A stretch of 28,687 nt of DNA from Alphaproteobacteria bacterium (lineage in GTDB: Bacteria > Pseudomonadota > Alphaproteobacteria > Puniceispirillales > Puniceispirillaceae): assembly GCA_022425565.1 (NCBI GenBank), contig JAKMFG010000067.1:1-28687 (forward strand). The letters run 5' to 3'. Of this stretch, positions 8,448 to 16,238 are shown one piece after another. Made by a program: the position numbers and the translations under genes. The notes beneath the pieces were generated by a model. It had not been told where the DNA came from. It saw nothing but the letters and a program-made list of their open reading frames with translations, and searched no databases. Position 1 is the stretch's first letter; every line of letters starts with the position of its first letter.

Positions 8448-9548
8448 TTACACATTAAAGCGGAAATGGAAAACATCTCCGTCGACAACGCGGTAATCCG
8501 ATCCTTCGATTCGCAGTTTTCCGGAATCGCGCGCACCGCTTTCACCATTGCAGGTGATGTAGTCGTCAAAGGAAATGGTTTCGGCGCGGATGAAGCCACG
8601 TTGGAAATCGGTATGAATCACACCGGCCGCCTGCGGGGCCGTTGCGCCCGCCACGACGGTCCAGGCACGAGCCTCCTTCGGGCCGACCGTGAAGAAGGTC
8701 AGAAGGTCCAGCAGCCCGTAACCGGCGCGGATCAGTCTTGCAAGACCGGCTTCTTCCAGCCCCAGTTCGGCAAGGAATTCAACCTTGTCATCCGCATCCA
8801 GCTGCGCGATTTCGGATTCGATGGCGGCGGAAACGGTTACATGGGCGGCACCAACGCTTTTCGCATGGGCAGCCACCGCGGCAGTATGCTCATTGCCGGT
8901 TGCTGCCTCGTGCTCGGCAACATTGCATACGTAAAGAACAGGCTTGGACGTCAGCAGCTGAAGCTGTGGAAGCCGCTCCTCTTCCGACTGGGTCAGTCCG
9001 GAGTTGCGCCGAGCCGGCACACCGTCGGACAGTTGTGGCAGGAGTTTTTCCATCAGCGCGAGGTCGCTCTTGGCAAGGGCGTCCCCGCCGCGAGACTTTT
9101 TCACCAGCGCTGTCATCCGGCGTTCCAGCGAATCGATGTCGGCAAGCATCAGCTCTGTCTCGACCGTATCCGCATCACGGATCGGATCGACCGACCCGTC
9201 GACATGGGTGATGTCCTCGTCCTCAAAACAGCGGAGTACGTGGGCAATGGCGTCAACCTCGCGGATGTTGCCAAGGAACTGGTTGCCCAGCCCCTCTCCC
9301 TTGGAGGCACCCCGCACGAGGCCGGCGATGTCGACGAATTCAAGTTGTGTGGCGATCACATTTGCCGAGCTGGCGAGCGCCGCAAGCTGGTCGAGCCGCG
9401 GGTCAGGCACGGCAACGCGGCCGGTATTCGGCTCGATCGTGCAGAAGGGATAATTCGCTGCCTCGGCCGCAGCGGTTTCCGTCAGGGCGTTGAACAGTGT
9501 CGATTTGCCGACATTGGGAAGGCCTACAATTCCGCAGTTGAAACCCAT
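8448..9548 (-). CDS. ychF: Redox-regulated ATPase / ribosome-associated P-loop protein YchF
   Basis: The 366-residue Obg-related protein starts with the P-loop GLPNVGKST (residues 9-17). The usual guanine-specifying NKxD is replaced by NVAE (after VLYVC), which explains the ATP rather than GTP preference of the OLA1/YchF branch. The C-terminal TGS domain is seen as LLTFFTVGPKEARAWTV, followed by ending residues RVVDGDVFHFRFNV. The family binds ribosomes and is linked to stress responses. AAGGAGA lies 4 bases before the ATG, inside the end of pth, and start and stop overlap by one base. The pairing pth-ychF is common in bacteria. A long rightward open frame across it (8325-9821) is a shadow. 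Confidence 0.97.
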   Translation of the reverse strand: MGFNCGIVGLPNVGKSTLFNALTETAAAEAANYPFCTIEPNTGRVAVPDPRLDQLAALASSANVIATQLEFVDIAGLVRGASKGEGLGNQFLGNIREVDAIAHVLRCFEDEDITHVDGSVDPIRDADTVETELMLADIDSLERRMTALVKKSRGGDALAKSDLALMEKLLPQLSDGVPARRNSGLTQSEEERLPQLQLLTSKPVLYVCNVAEHEAATGNEHTAAVAAHAKSVGAAHVTVSAAIESEIAQLDADDKVEFLAELGLEEAGLARLIRAGYGLLDLLTFFTVGPKEARAWTVVAGATAPQAAGVIHTDFQRGFIRAETISFDDYITCNGESGARDSGKLRIEGSDYRVVDGDVFHFRFNV

Positions 9549-10192
9549 TATGTCTCCTTGCCGTCCGGGCCTGTCCCCGTCTCTGATTCGGATGTCTGTA
9601 TTTTTGGTGCCGGTGCCAGATGTGCGACCCGGCTCATAAAACTGCCCTCGTCATGCGCTGCCAGCAGCGGCGCTTCATCAGCCATGGCACGCAACAGATC
9701 GGGAAGCCATCCATTGCGCTCGGATGCAGTGAAATCCATCAGCACCCATTTGTGGATATCGATCCGCGATCCCGGAATAACCTGCTCCGGACGGCCGACA
9801 CCGATCCGGACCCTCCAGTAATCTGTCCCGAGATGCCGGTCTATGTCGCGGATGCCGTTGTGACCACCATGCCCGCCGCCGCATTTCACCCTGATCTTGC
9901 CAGCCGCCAGATCAATCTCGTCATAGAAGACAAAAATGTTCTCGGGCGGAATCTTGCAGAAACGCGCCGCCTCGGCCACGGGAAGACCGGACTTGTTCAT
10001 ATAGCTTTGCGGTTTGATGGCGAGAATTTTGTGGCTGCCGAGGCGTCCTTCGGCAGTCTGTGCGCCACCTCTGGCCTTCCATGCGGAGAAGCCATGCCGT
10101 TCGGCAAGCACGTCGAGAGCCATGAAACCGGCATTGTGCCGGTTCCCAGAATAGTCCTGTCCCGGATTGCCAAGGCCTGTGAACAACAGCAT
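9548..10192 (-). CDS. pth: Peptidyl-tRNA hydrolase
   Basis: The 214-residue Pth1-type enzyme releases tRNA from stalled peptidyl-tRNA. The catalytic and substrate residues are visible: His19 in NRHNAGF, Asn66 in SYMNKSG, Asp91 in YDEIDL and Asn112 in GGHNGIRD. Length is slightly above the E. coli enzyme because of a polar C-terminal tail of about 20 residues. It follows rplY with an 85-bp gap and overlaps ychF by one base. The rplY-pth-ychF order is classic and ties it to translation upkeep. Confidence 0.97.
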   Translation of the reverse strand: MLLFTGLGNPGQDYSGNRHNAGFMALDVLAERHGFSAWKARGGAQTAEGRLGSHKILAIKPQSYMNKSGLPVAEAARFCKIPPENIFVFYDEIDLAAGKIRVKCGGGHGGHNGIRDIDRHLGTDYWRVRIGVGRPEQVIPGSRIDIHKWVLMDFTASERNGWLPDLLRAMADEAPLLAAHDEGSFMSRVAHLAPAPKIQTSESETGTGPDGKET

Positions 10193-10277
10193 GTCACGCT
10201 CGGTGGTTCAAACTGTGCGGCCGGACGATCACGCCCGGCCTGACAGTTTCGGTAGGTGCGGAAAACCCGCGTGAGGC

Positions 10278-10910
10278 TTACTCTTCCTCGCCGCCTTCTT
10301 CCGTGGTTTCCTCCTCGACCTCTTCGTCCTCGTTCTTCACGCCACCGCCCGGCGATGCCAGGGTGGCCACGGTGAAGTCGCGGTCGGTGATGGTCGGGGT
10401 GACGGCCTCAGGAAGCGGAATGGCGCTGATATGGATCGAGTCGCCGATCTTCACACCGTCGAGATCAACAATGATTTTCTTAGGGATTGCTGTGGCCGGA
10501 CAGTTCAGTTCAACCTCATAGCGGACAACGTTCAGGACGCCGCCGATCTTGATGCCCGGGCACTTGTCCTCGTTGATGAACTCGACAGGGACGGCAACAG
10601 CGACGGTGGCGCTCTGCGAGACCCGAAGAAAGTCCATATGCATGATCTGGTCGTTCACCGGATGGAACTGGATATCACGCGTCAGCACGGTCGACTTTTT
10701 GCCGCCGACCTCGATCTCCAGCAGACGGCCAAAAATACCGGGCTGGTGAACGATCTTGGTGATTTCACGGGAAACCATGGTGATCCCGACGGGATCCTGC
10801 TTGTTGCCGTAGATGACGGCAGGGACCAGACCTGCGCGGCGTGCCGCACGGGCGGACCCCTTACCGACCCGTTCGCGCTCGGAAGCGCTTATGGTTGTAG
10901 TGTCAGACAT
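10278..10910 (-). CDS. rplY: 50S ribosomal protein L25/general stress protein Ctc
   Basis: This 210-residue protein binds 5S rRNA in the large subunit. It has the N-terminal L25 domain (RRAGLVPAVIYG at about residues 26-37, then the QPGIF and FHPVNDQIMHMDFLRV motifs) and the longer Ctc-type C-terminal beta domain. It ends in a strongly acidic tail rich in E (about the last 20 residues), common in alphaproteobacterial Ctc. I chose the ATG at 10910 (MSDTTT) behind AAGGAG. The open frame extends to 10994 without homology. It lies downstream of prs with a 120-bp gap, so it may have its own promoter. Confidence 0.96.
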   Translation of the reverse strand: MSDTTTISASERERVGKGSARAARRAGLVPAVIYGNKQDPVGITMVSREITKIVHQPGIFGRLLEIEVGGKKSTVLTRDIQFHPVNDQIMHMDFLRVSQSATVAVAVPVEFINEDKCPGIKIGGVLNVVRYEVELNCPATAIPKKIIVDLDGVKIGDSIHISAIPLPEAVTPTITDRDFTVATLASPGGGVKNEDEEVEEETTEEGGEEE

Positions 10911-11030
10911 TGCATTGCTCCTTGCTTGCAAATGGCTGTGCCTCCAGGGGTGCACAGCAGCGCGTGGTATAGGCGGACTACACCGAAAACTCAAGGAAAA
11001 AGGGGGATGCGGAGGCGGTGATCTGTGTGC

Positions 11031-11960
11031 CTAGAACAGCGTCGAGACCGAGCGTTCCTCATTGATCCGGCGAATGGCCTCGCCAAGCAGTGGTGCGACT
11101 GACAGATGGCGTACATTGCGCGCCACACGCACGGCTTCGGTGGCAGGAATTGAATCCGTCGTTACCAGCGAGCTCAGCGGCGAGGAAGCAACGCGGCTGA
11201 CGGCTCCGCCAGACAGCACGCCATGGGTGACATAGGCATCGACGCTGATCGCGCCGGCGTCTATCAGCGCCGCGGCGGCGTTGCAGAGCGTGCCACCGGA
11301 ATCGACAATGTCATCGACCATGATGCAATGGCGCTTGTCGACATCGCCGATGATGTTCATCACTTCCGACACACCGGCCTTGGGGCGGCGCTTGTCGATG
11401 ATGGCGAGGTCGGCCTCAAGCCGCCGTGCGAGCGAGCGGGCGCGCACCACGCCACCGACATCGGGCGAGACGATCATCAGCTCGGCACCATCATAGCGGG
11501 TGCGAATGTCCTCGATAAAGACCGGGGCGGCGAACAGGTTATCCGTCGGAATATCGAAAAAACCCTGTATCTGGCCGGCATGCAGATCGATCGTCAGCAC
11601 GCGGTCGGCACCGGCAGATGTGATCAGGTTGGCCAGCAGCTTGGCCGAGATTGGCGTACGCGGCCCCGATTTACGGTCCTGGCGTGCATAGCCGTAATAG
11701 GGCAGCACCGCGGTGATCCGGCGGGCCGAGCCACGGCGCAGCGCGTCGAGCGCGACCAGCAGTTCCATGACATTGTCGTTGGCCGGAAAGCAGGTGGACT
11801 GGATGACGAACACATCCTCGCCGCGAACATTCTCGCCGATTTCGACGAAAACCTCCATGTCGGCGAACCGCCGCACATCGGCCTTGGTAAGGGGAACATC
11901 AAGATAGGCTGCAATCGCCTCGGCTAGCGGACGGTTGCTGTTACAGGAGAGAATTTTCAT
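11031..11960 (-). CDS. prs: Ribose-phosphate pyrophosphokinase
   Basis: The 309-residue enzyme makes PRPP from ribose 5-phosphate and ATP, feeding purine, pyrimidine, histidine, tryptophan and NAD synthesis. Visible are the ATP-loop YGYARQDRK (about residues 90-98), the [13 protein letters not shown] motif (near 127-139), [12 protein letters not shown] and the PRPP-binding loop [10 protein letters not shown]. The arrangement prs-rplY-pth-ychF is conserved in alphaproteobacteria. The start ATG at 11960 begins MKILSCNSN, as expected for the family, though the ribosome binding site is weak. Confidence 0.97.
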   Translation of the reverse strand: MKILSCNSNRPLAEAIAAYLDVPLTKADVRRFADMEVFVEIGENVRGEDVFVIQSTCFPANDNVMELLVALDALRRGSARRITAVLPYYGYARQDRKSGPRTPISAKLLANLITSAGADRVLTIDLHAGQIQGFFDIPTDNLFAAPVFIEDIRTRYDGAELMIVSPDVGGVVRARSLARRLEADLAIIDKRRPKAGVSEVMNIIGDVDKRHCIMVDDIVDSGGTLCNAAAALIDAGAISVDAYVTHGVLSGGAVSRVASSPLSSLVTTDSIPATEAVRVARNVRHLSVAPLLGEAIRRINEERSVSTLF

Positions 11961-12085
11961 CCGAGATCCAGTTGAGACCCAATGATTTCCCGATGGCCGG
12001 GGACTGCAGCGAGGCTGGTACGGCCACCACCGTCTAACCGGATTGTTGATAGCAACCCCCTATCCGCGGGGCAAGCCGTTAACAG

Positions 12086-12125
12086 GGCAGCTGTCATGCT
12101 TTTGTAACTTTTTTGCCCAGCTGCC
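12086..12125. repeat. Inverted repeat between pgeF and prs
   Basis: GGCAGCTG (12086-12093) and CAGCTGCC (12118-12125) are perfect 8-bp arms, each containing the CAGCTG palindrome, around a 24-base A/T-rich loop. It lies 2 bases beyond the stop of the micro-ORF on the leftward strand. No T run follows on either strand, so it is not a classic terminator. It could be a weak transcription barrier, an RNA-end stabiliser or a protein site. Confidence 0.5.
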
Positions 12126-12127
12126 AG

Positions 12128-12196
12128 TCAGCCCATGAAGCAGCTGGCGAATAGCCCTATGAACAGAAGCCCTAGAAAAATATATAGATGCGGCAT
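12128..12196 (-). CDS. Possible 22-residue hydrophobic micro-protein
   Basis: A short frame begins with ATG at 12196, with an AGAGGA about 10 bases upstream, and ends at a TGA at 12128-12130. The 22 residues are almost all hydrophobic (MPHLYIFLGLLF then IGLFASCFMG), enough for one membrane span, and a cysteine follows FAS, vaguely like a lipobox. It starts 36 bases after the pgeF stop, in the same direction, and is followed at once by an inverted repeat. Against it: such short frames arise by chance and no homologue is known to me. Conservation in relatives between pgeF and prs would support it. Confidence 0.35.
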   Translation of the reverse strand: MPHLYIFLGLLFIGLFASCFMG

Positions 12197-12232
12197 GTTC
12201 TTGGGTTCCTCTTTCAACAGGAAAGGTGCCGA

Positions 12233-13084
12233 TCAATCGGCAAGTGCGATGACCGCGATCTGGCGCCCACAATCGGCATCTGCAGCATGTGTGGCGCGCC
12301 TGTGCGAAAAGAATCGGAAAGAATCGGCGTCATTGGAACCAGAGTCATGATCCGGCATCGGATAGGTGTCCTGCCCACAATCCGCAATATCGGTCACGCC
12401 GGCCTCTACAAGCTGATGGCGTACCAACGCTGGAAGGTCGAACCGGAAGCGGCCGTTCTCATCATCGATAAAGCATGAAGCGGCGGCGTCGCGGATGCCG
12501 GTTTCCACCGCGGCAAGGCAGGCCTCGCGCATGTCGGCCCCGACCTGATAGCTCGGCTGGCGTATGGTCGGGCCGATCAGCGCGGTGATGTCGCGCGCGC
12601 CTCTGTCCCGCATCAGTGTCACCGTCGAGGTTACGATGCCGTCGGCAGCCCCGCGCCAGCCGGCATGGCAGGCGCCGATCACCACAGCATCGCGGTCGAC
12701 CATCAACAGCGGCAGGCAGTCAGCTGTCAGGATTGCAAGCCCCAGCCCACGTTCGGTAGTGACCAGCCCGTCAGCGCGGGCCAGTTGCGTCCGATCGGAA
12801 GGTGCGCCGCCTGTGGCAATGACGGCATCGGCACTATGGACCTGCCACACGGCGGCAAGGCGGTCAGGGCGCAGGCCCATGGCACCTGCCGCACGGTCAC
12901 GGTTCTGCGTGACAAGTGCTGTATCATCATCCGATCCGAAGCCGCAATTCAGACTGTCATACACGCCGCTGCTGACCCCGCCGGCGCAGCCGAAGAAGCC
13001 ATGCCTTGCCCGTCTTGCAGTTGGTTGATGCACAAGGTGTGGCACCTCGCCCGTTTTCTCGCCCGCCATGATAAAGCCGGTCAT
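12233..13084 (-). CDS. pgeF: Polyphenol oxidase / purine nucleoside phosphorylase family protein (laccase domain, YfiH)
   Basis: The 283-residue protein belongs to the DUF152/YfiH family. Its zinc-binding residues are seen in WQVHSADAV (His), TADCLPLL (Cys) and CHAGWRGA (His). E. coli PgeF/YfiH edits a wrong peptidoglycan precursor (UDP-MurNAc-L-Ser), and related proteins act on purine nucleosides, so the exact substrate here is open. The C-terminus FFSHRR...GRQIAVIAL is typical. I chose the ATG at 13084, which overlaps the midA stop by 4 bases (ATGA); the frame continues upstream inside midA without homology. A 10-bp direct repeat, AAAGAATCGG twice (12308-12327), lies in the coding region without breaking the frame. 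It belongs to the lgt-midA-pgeF operon. Confidence 0.93.
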   Translation of the reverse strand: MTGFIMAGEKTGEVPHLVHQPTARRARHGFFGCAGGVSSGVYDSLNCGFGSDDDTALVTQNRDRAAGAMGLRPDRLAAVWQVHSADAVIATGGAPSDRTQLARADGLVTTERGLGLAILTADCLPLLMVDRDAVVIGACHAGWRGAADGIVTSTVTLMRDRGARDITALIGPTIRQPSYQVGADMREACLAAVETGIRDAAASCFIDDENGRFRFDLPALVRHQLVEAGVTDIADCGQDTYPMPDHDSGSNDADSFRFFSHRRATHAADADCGRQIAVIALAD

Positions 13085-14184
13085 GAGGAACCCTCCGTCT
13101 CGAAGCCGGGTGGCTGGCCGGTGCCGGCAGGCACCAGAAGCGCGACCTTGAAGACCTCGCCCATCTGAGCCGGACTTGTCAGCCTGTCGATGGCGGCCAG
13201 CAGGGTACGCCGCTCTTCCGGACTTGCATCTGTTCCAGCCTGCTCGGCGCGCATGGCCAGACCGATCCGCATCAGGAAACGCCCCTGCGCCACCGGCCCG
13301 ATCAGCCGCGCGCCCTGTGATTCGGCGGTCCGGCGCAGCGCGGCAAAATCGACCCAATGCGACAGGTCGGCCTGTCCGGGCTCGTGAAACAGATCGACAG
13401 GCTTGTGTGCCGCCACAGCCTGAACCGAATCACCGGGATTGCCGTCTCGGCCGTAATCAATCACCAGCATGGCACCGCCACGAGCGGCCACCGATCTGGC
13501 CAGGGCCGCGGTCACAAGGTCCGCCTGGGGACAGAGTTCGGCCACCATGCCGTCCTGAGGCGCGTCGGGAAGGGCTGGGCTGCCTGTCGCCGCGTCGCCA
13601 TCTACAAAGCCGAAGCGGTCATTGACGAGGCCGACCATGCGATGATGCCAGCTGCCGTCCCGCCAGATCAGCTGCGCCGCGGGAAGGGCATCGAAGAATT
13701 CGTTGGCAATGCCGAACAGCGGGCCCTTCGTGGCTGCCACCAGCTCGTCCGTGTCTGCGTGCCAGGTTACCGGTGCAGATTCGCCAATGGTGTCTTTCTG
13801 GATGGTGCGAAGCACCGGGCTTGTCTCGACGAGATGCAGCTCGGCTGCCGCCAGTTCCGGCATCAGCGCCGACCATGCATGGCGCATGTCGCGCATCAGC
13901 GTGCCGCGGCCGGGGCCGAGTTCGACCACTACGGCGTCCGCCGGTTTGCCGGAAAGTTCATACATATGGGCAAGGAAGAGCCCGCACATTTCGCCGAACA
14001 TGCCGGAAATTTCTGGCGCCGTGACAAAATCCCCGGCTTCGCCGAACGGGTCGCGTGTCTGGTAATAGCCTGCTTGCGCCGCACCGAGGCAGGCCGCCAT
14101 ATATGTCTCGAACGGCATCGGGCCGTCAGTCTCTATCCGTCGGCGGATCTCGTCCTCAAGGCTGTTCGGCGCTTCGGCGGTCAT
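13081..14184 (-). CDS. midA: Class I SAM-dependent methyltransferase, MidA/NDUFAF7 family
   Basis: The 367-residue protein shows the SAM-binding motif ELGPGRGTLMRDMRHAW at about residues 77-94. The family-specific N-terminus has PMPFETYMAACL, then GYY and the GEAGDFVTAPEISGMFGEM run near 47-64. The eukaryotic relative NDUFAF7 dimethylates an arginine of a complex I subunit. In bacteria the substrate is not established, so a role in NADH dehydrogenase assembly is an inference from homology. I chose the ATG at 14184, which overlaps the lgt stop by 4 bases; the longer open frame to 14859 is out of frame with lgt and is a shadow. Confidence 0.92.
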   Translation of the reverse strand: MTAEAPNSLEDEIRRRIETDGPMPFETYMAACLGAAQAGYYQTRDPFGEAGDFVTAPEISGMFGEMCGLFLAHMYELSGKPADAVVVELGPGRGTLMRDMRHAWSALMPELAAAELHLVETSPVLRTIQKDTIGESAPVTWHADTDELVAATKGPLFGIANEFFDALPAAQLIWRDGSWHHRMVGLVNDRFGFVDGDAATGSPALPDAPQDGMVAELCPQADLVTAALARSVAARGGAMLVIDYGRDGNPGDSVQAVAAHKPVDLFHEPGQADLSHWVDFAALRRTAESQGARLIGPVAQGRFLMRIGLAMRAEQAGTDASPEERRTLLAAIDRLTSPAQMGEVFKVALLVPAGTGQPPGFETEGSS

Positions 14185-14969
14185 GACCGTTTCTGCCGCC
14201 ACAGAAGGTAGACGCCAGCCGCCATCATCGGCAGGCACAGGATTTGTCCCATGGTGATGAAGCCGGCCAACAGTCCCAGCTGCGGGTCGGGTTCGCGGAC
14301 ATATTCGACAAGGAAGCGTGTCAGACCATATCCGGCAAGCAGCACGGCCGTCATGGTGCCGGTACGGGCCAGCCATTTGCGACCTGCGCCAATCAGCATC
14401 ACCGTGCCCAGGACAAGCCCTTCGAGGCCTGCCTCGTAAAGCTGGCTCGGATGGCGAGGTAGCCCGTCGCCATAGGCAAAAACCATCGCCCACGGCACGT
14501 CGGTCACCCGCCCCTGCAGTTCGGCATTGATGAAATTCGACAGGCGCCCCAGAAACAGGCCGATCGGGGTGACCATCGCCACCCGGTCGCTGACAGCAAG
14601 CACATTGACACCCTGCCTGCGGGCAAACAGCCACATCGCGACTGTCACGCCAAGCAGCCCGCCATGAAAGGCCATGCCACCCTGCCACACCTTGAGGATA
14701 TCGGCCGGGTTGGCGAGAAAATGGCCCGGGTTGTAGAACAGCACATAACCGAGCCTGCCGCCGAGAATCACCCCGAGAAGAACATGGTTCAGCAAGCTGT
14801 CGACGGCGGCAGGGGACAGCGGTGTTTCGGCGCGCGCTGCCTCGCGCCGCAGGATCCAATAACCGCCAAGCAGCCCGCCGATATAGGCGAGCGCATACCA
14901 GCGGATACCAAAGCCGCCGAAATTGAACAGAAAGGGATCAAACTCGGGAAGGATGATGGGGCCGGTCAT
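14181..14969 (-). CDS. lgt: Phosphatidylglycerol-prolipoprotein diacylglyceryl transferase
   Basis: This 262-residue inner-membrane enzyme attaches diacylglycerol from phosphatidylglycerol to the lipobox cysteine of prolipoproteins. It shows about seven hydrophobic spans and the family signatures GGMAFHGGLLG (about residues 91-101), GRLSNFINAELQGR (the Lgt signature, near 141) and RHPSQLYEAGLEG. Length is normal. It is the first gene of lgt-midA-pgeF, with 4-base overlaps. The ubiK-like gene diverges from it across 133 bp, an arrangement that recurs in alphaproteobacteria. Confidence 0.97.
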   Translation of the reverse strand: MTGPIILPEFDPFLFNFGGFGIRWYALAYIGGLLGGYWILRREAARAETPLSPAAVDSLLNHVLLGVILGGRLGYVLFYNPGHFLANPADILKVWQGGMAFHGGLLGVTVAMWLFARRQGVNVLAVSDRVAMVTPIGLFLGRLSNFINAELQGRVTDVPWAMVFAYGDGLPRHPSQLYEAGLEGLVLGTVMLIGAGRKWLARTGTMTAVLLAGYGLTRFLVEYVREPDPQLGLLAGFITMGQILCLPMMAAGVYLLWRQKRS

Positions 14970-15102
14970 GCTGCGTCCCTGTTGCTGGTCGACTGCCGGC
15001 CCTTCGCCGGCACGTCACATTATCGCATTCGCCGGCAGCGTGGTATTGGAAAGCATGGCAAGATGTCATAGATAAGGTGCAGGACAACAGTGGAGACCGA
15101 CC

Positions 15103-15447
15103 ATGCGTGGCCGTTCACGATTCATCTCTGACATCGCCCAGGTGGCCAACGGCGCGGCAACGGCGCTTGGCGGGCTGAGGGAAGAGATCGACAATATTGC
15201 AAAGCAGCGCACAGAGCGGCATCAGAACGCCAGCGGTCTTGTGACCCGCGAGGAATACGATGCCCTGCAGACCCGTCACGAGGCATTGGCCGCGCGGATT
15301 GCCGTTCTTGAGGCGCAGCTCGCCGAAATGCCTGCAGCCGCTGCGTCCAGACCGGCCACAAAGAAGGCCGCCCCGAAAGAGACAGCTGCCAAAAAGACAG
15401 CTGCCAAAAAGACAGCCGCAAGGAAGCCGGCCGCAAAGAAGACCTGA
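15103..15447 (+). CDS. UbiK/BMFP-domain protein with Lys/Ala-rich tail
   Basis: The first 75 residues match the BMFP (YqiC/UbiK) domain: an amphipathic helix (FISDIAQVANGAATALGGLREEI) followed by a coiled coil (VTREEYDALQTRHEALAARIAVLEAQL, split here for reading). In E. coli UbiK helps the soluble ubiquinone-synthesis complex and binds lipids. The C-terminus is unusual: from about residue 84 it is a basic Ala/Lys tail, ending in four pentapeptides TAAKK, TAAKK, TAARK, PAAKK (residues 94-113). This tail recalls histone H1-like proteins and could bind nucleic acid or acidic lipid. It stands alone, divergent from lgt. Confidence 0.85.
   Translation: MRGRSRFISDIAQVANGAATALGGLREEIDNIAKQRTERHQNASGLVTREEYDALQTRHEALAARIAVLEAQLAEMPAAAASRPATKKAAPKETAAKKTAAKKTAARKPAAKKT
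15382..15441 (+). repeat. 15-bp in-frame tandem repeat in the ubiK-like gene
   Basis: Four 15-bp units run to the stop codon. 15382-15396 and 15397-15411 are identical (ACAGCTGCCAAAAAG). 15412-15426 and 15427-15441 are diverged. They encode TAAKK, TAAKK, TAARK and PAAKK. Confidence 0.9.
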
Positions 15448-15460
15448 TTCTTAAAAGGAA

Positions 15461-15503
15461 GGCCTGATTCTCGGGTTTTCCGCGCCGGCGCGGCTGTCAG
15501 GCC
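15461..15503. terminator. Nested inverted repeats after the ubiK-like gene, possible terminator
   Basis: Outer arms GGCCTGA (15461-15467) and TCAGGCC (15497-15503) enclose a perfect palindrome CCGCGCCGGCGCGG (15480-15493). Together they can form a stable GC-rich structure 13 bases after the stop codon at 15445-15447. No T run follows, so termination is uncertain. A 9-bp direct repeat CCTGATTCT (15443-15451 and 15463-15471) overlaps the stop codon and the left arm. Confidence 0.45.
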
Positions 15504-15592
15504 GCCAGACGATATCATCGAAAATCAATGGCAGTTTTATCGCCCGGCGAGCCGTGCCGCGGAACCCTTTGTTTATCCTTGATTTCGTCAAG

Positions 15593-15601
15593 TTATCCAC
15601 A
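15593..15601 (+). promoter_or_regulatory. Perfect DnaA-box consensus upstream of the YbjN-family gene
   Basis: TTATCCACA matches the strongest DnaA box exactly. It overlaps a second inverted repeat, CCACA-AGTTAA-TGTGG (15598-15613). It sits about 105 bases before the chosen start of the YbjN-family gene. It could be a DnaA-regulated promoter or a titration site, but a single box can occur by chance. Confidence 0.45.
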
Positions 15602-15706
15602 AGTTAATGTGGCTACCCTGCTACAAGACCACTAAATATTGTGTTGAAAGGCCATTCTGGTTGCGGCATTTTGAAGGGGAACTCACTACTCGGGATCCCC
15701 GACCAT

Positions 15707-16210
15707 ATGGCCCCCTCGCAAACTACCATCGATACTGTCCTGGCCCATCCGATCGACCTCGTGACGAGGTTTGTCGCCCGGCATGACTGGCTTGTTCGCC
15801 AGCAGGAAAGGGATGCCATCATCGCCGAAATTCCAGGCCGCTGGAGCGACTACCAGCTTGCTGTGTCATGGCAGGATGGCGAAGAGACGATGCAGGTGGT
15901 CTGCCGGATCGATGTCCGTGCGGAACAGGCGCAGGTCGGTGAAATCGCCCTTCTTGCAGCGCTGCTGAACCAGCAGCTCTATATCGGGCATCTGGCGCTT
16001 GATATGGCGACCTGCGAGCTGGAGCTGCGCCATACCCTTGCCCTTCGCGGGGCAGGCGGTGCCACGCCCGAGCAGGTGGAGGACGTTGTCGATATCATGC
16101 TTGGCGAGTGCGAGCAGGTTTATCCCGCCATCTATCAGGTGGTGACGGGAGCGCTGAATGCAGGCGACGCCGCGACCGCGGTGATGATGATCACCGAGGG
16201 GGAGGCGTAG
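15707..16210 (+). CDS. YbjN domain-containing protein
   Basis: The 167-residue protein matches the alphaproteobacterial YbjN family. It has an N-terminal helix with PIDLVTRFVARHDW, the strand pair IPGRWSDYQLAVSWQDGEE (like the family's 'VPGRWCDYRLWFSWR'), a middle LLNQQLYIGHLAL and the C-terminal ECEQVYPAIYQVV. The fold resembles type III secretion chaperones. In E. coli YbjN affects motility and biofilm, but no biochemical role is settled. The start is uncertain: ATG at 15707 fits the family length, while the frame continues back to a GTG at 15641 with a GC-poor leader. ProC follows after 28 bases in the same direction and may be cotranscribed. Confidence 0.88.
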   Translation: MAPSQTTIDTVLAHPIDLVTRFVARHDWLVRQQERDAIIAEIPGRWSDYQLAVSWQDGEETMQVVCRIDVRAEQAQVGEIALLAALLNQQLYIGHLALDMATCELELRHTLALRGAGGATPEQVEDVVDIMLGECEQVYPAIYQVVTGALNAGDAATAVMMITEGEA

Positions 16211-16238
16211 CGCCGCCGGCGCCGCGCCCGTTCACAGG

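Noticed and set aside
8325..9821. 498-codon rightward open frame across ychF and the hydrolase gene
   Set aside because: ychF, the end of pth and the start of the hydrolase on the other strand are all clear homologues; this frame has no recognisable domain.
12308..12327. 10-bp tandem repeat AAAGAATCGG in pgeF, suspected frameshift
   Set aside because: The C-terminus after the repeat still matches the family ending (GRQIAVIAL), so the frame is intact.
12135..12350. 71-codon rightward frame in the pgeF-prs gap
   Set aside because: No ribosome binding site, runs into pgeF on the other strand, and has no coding character.
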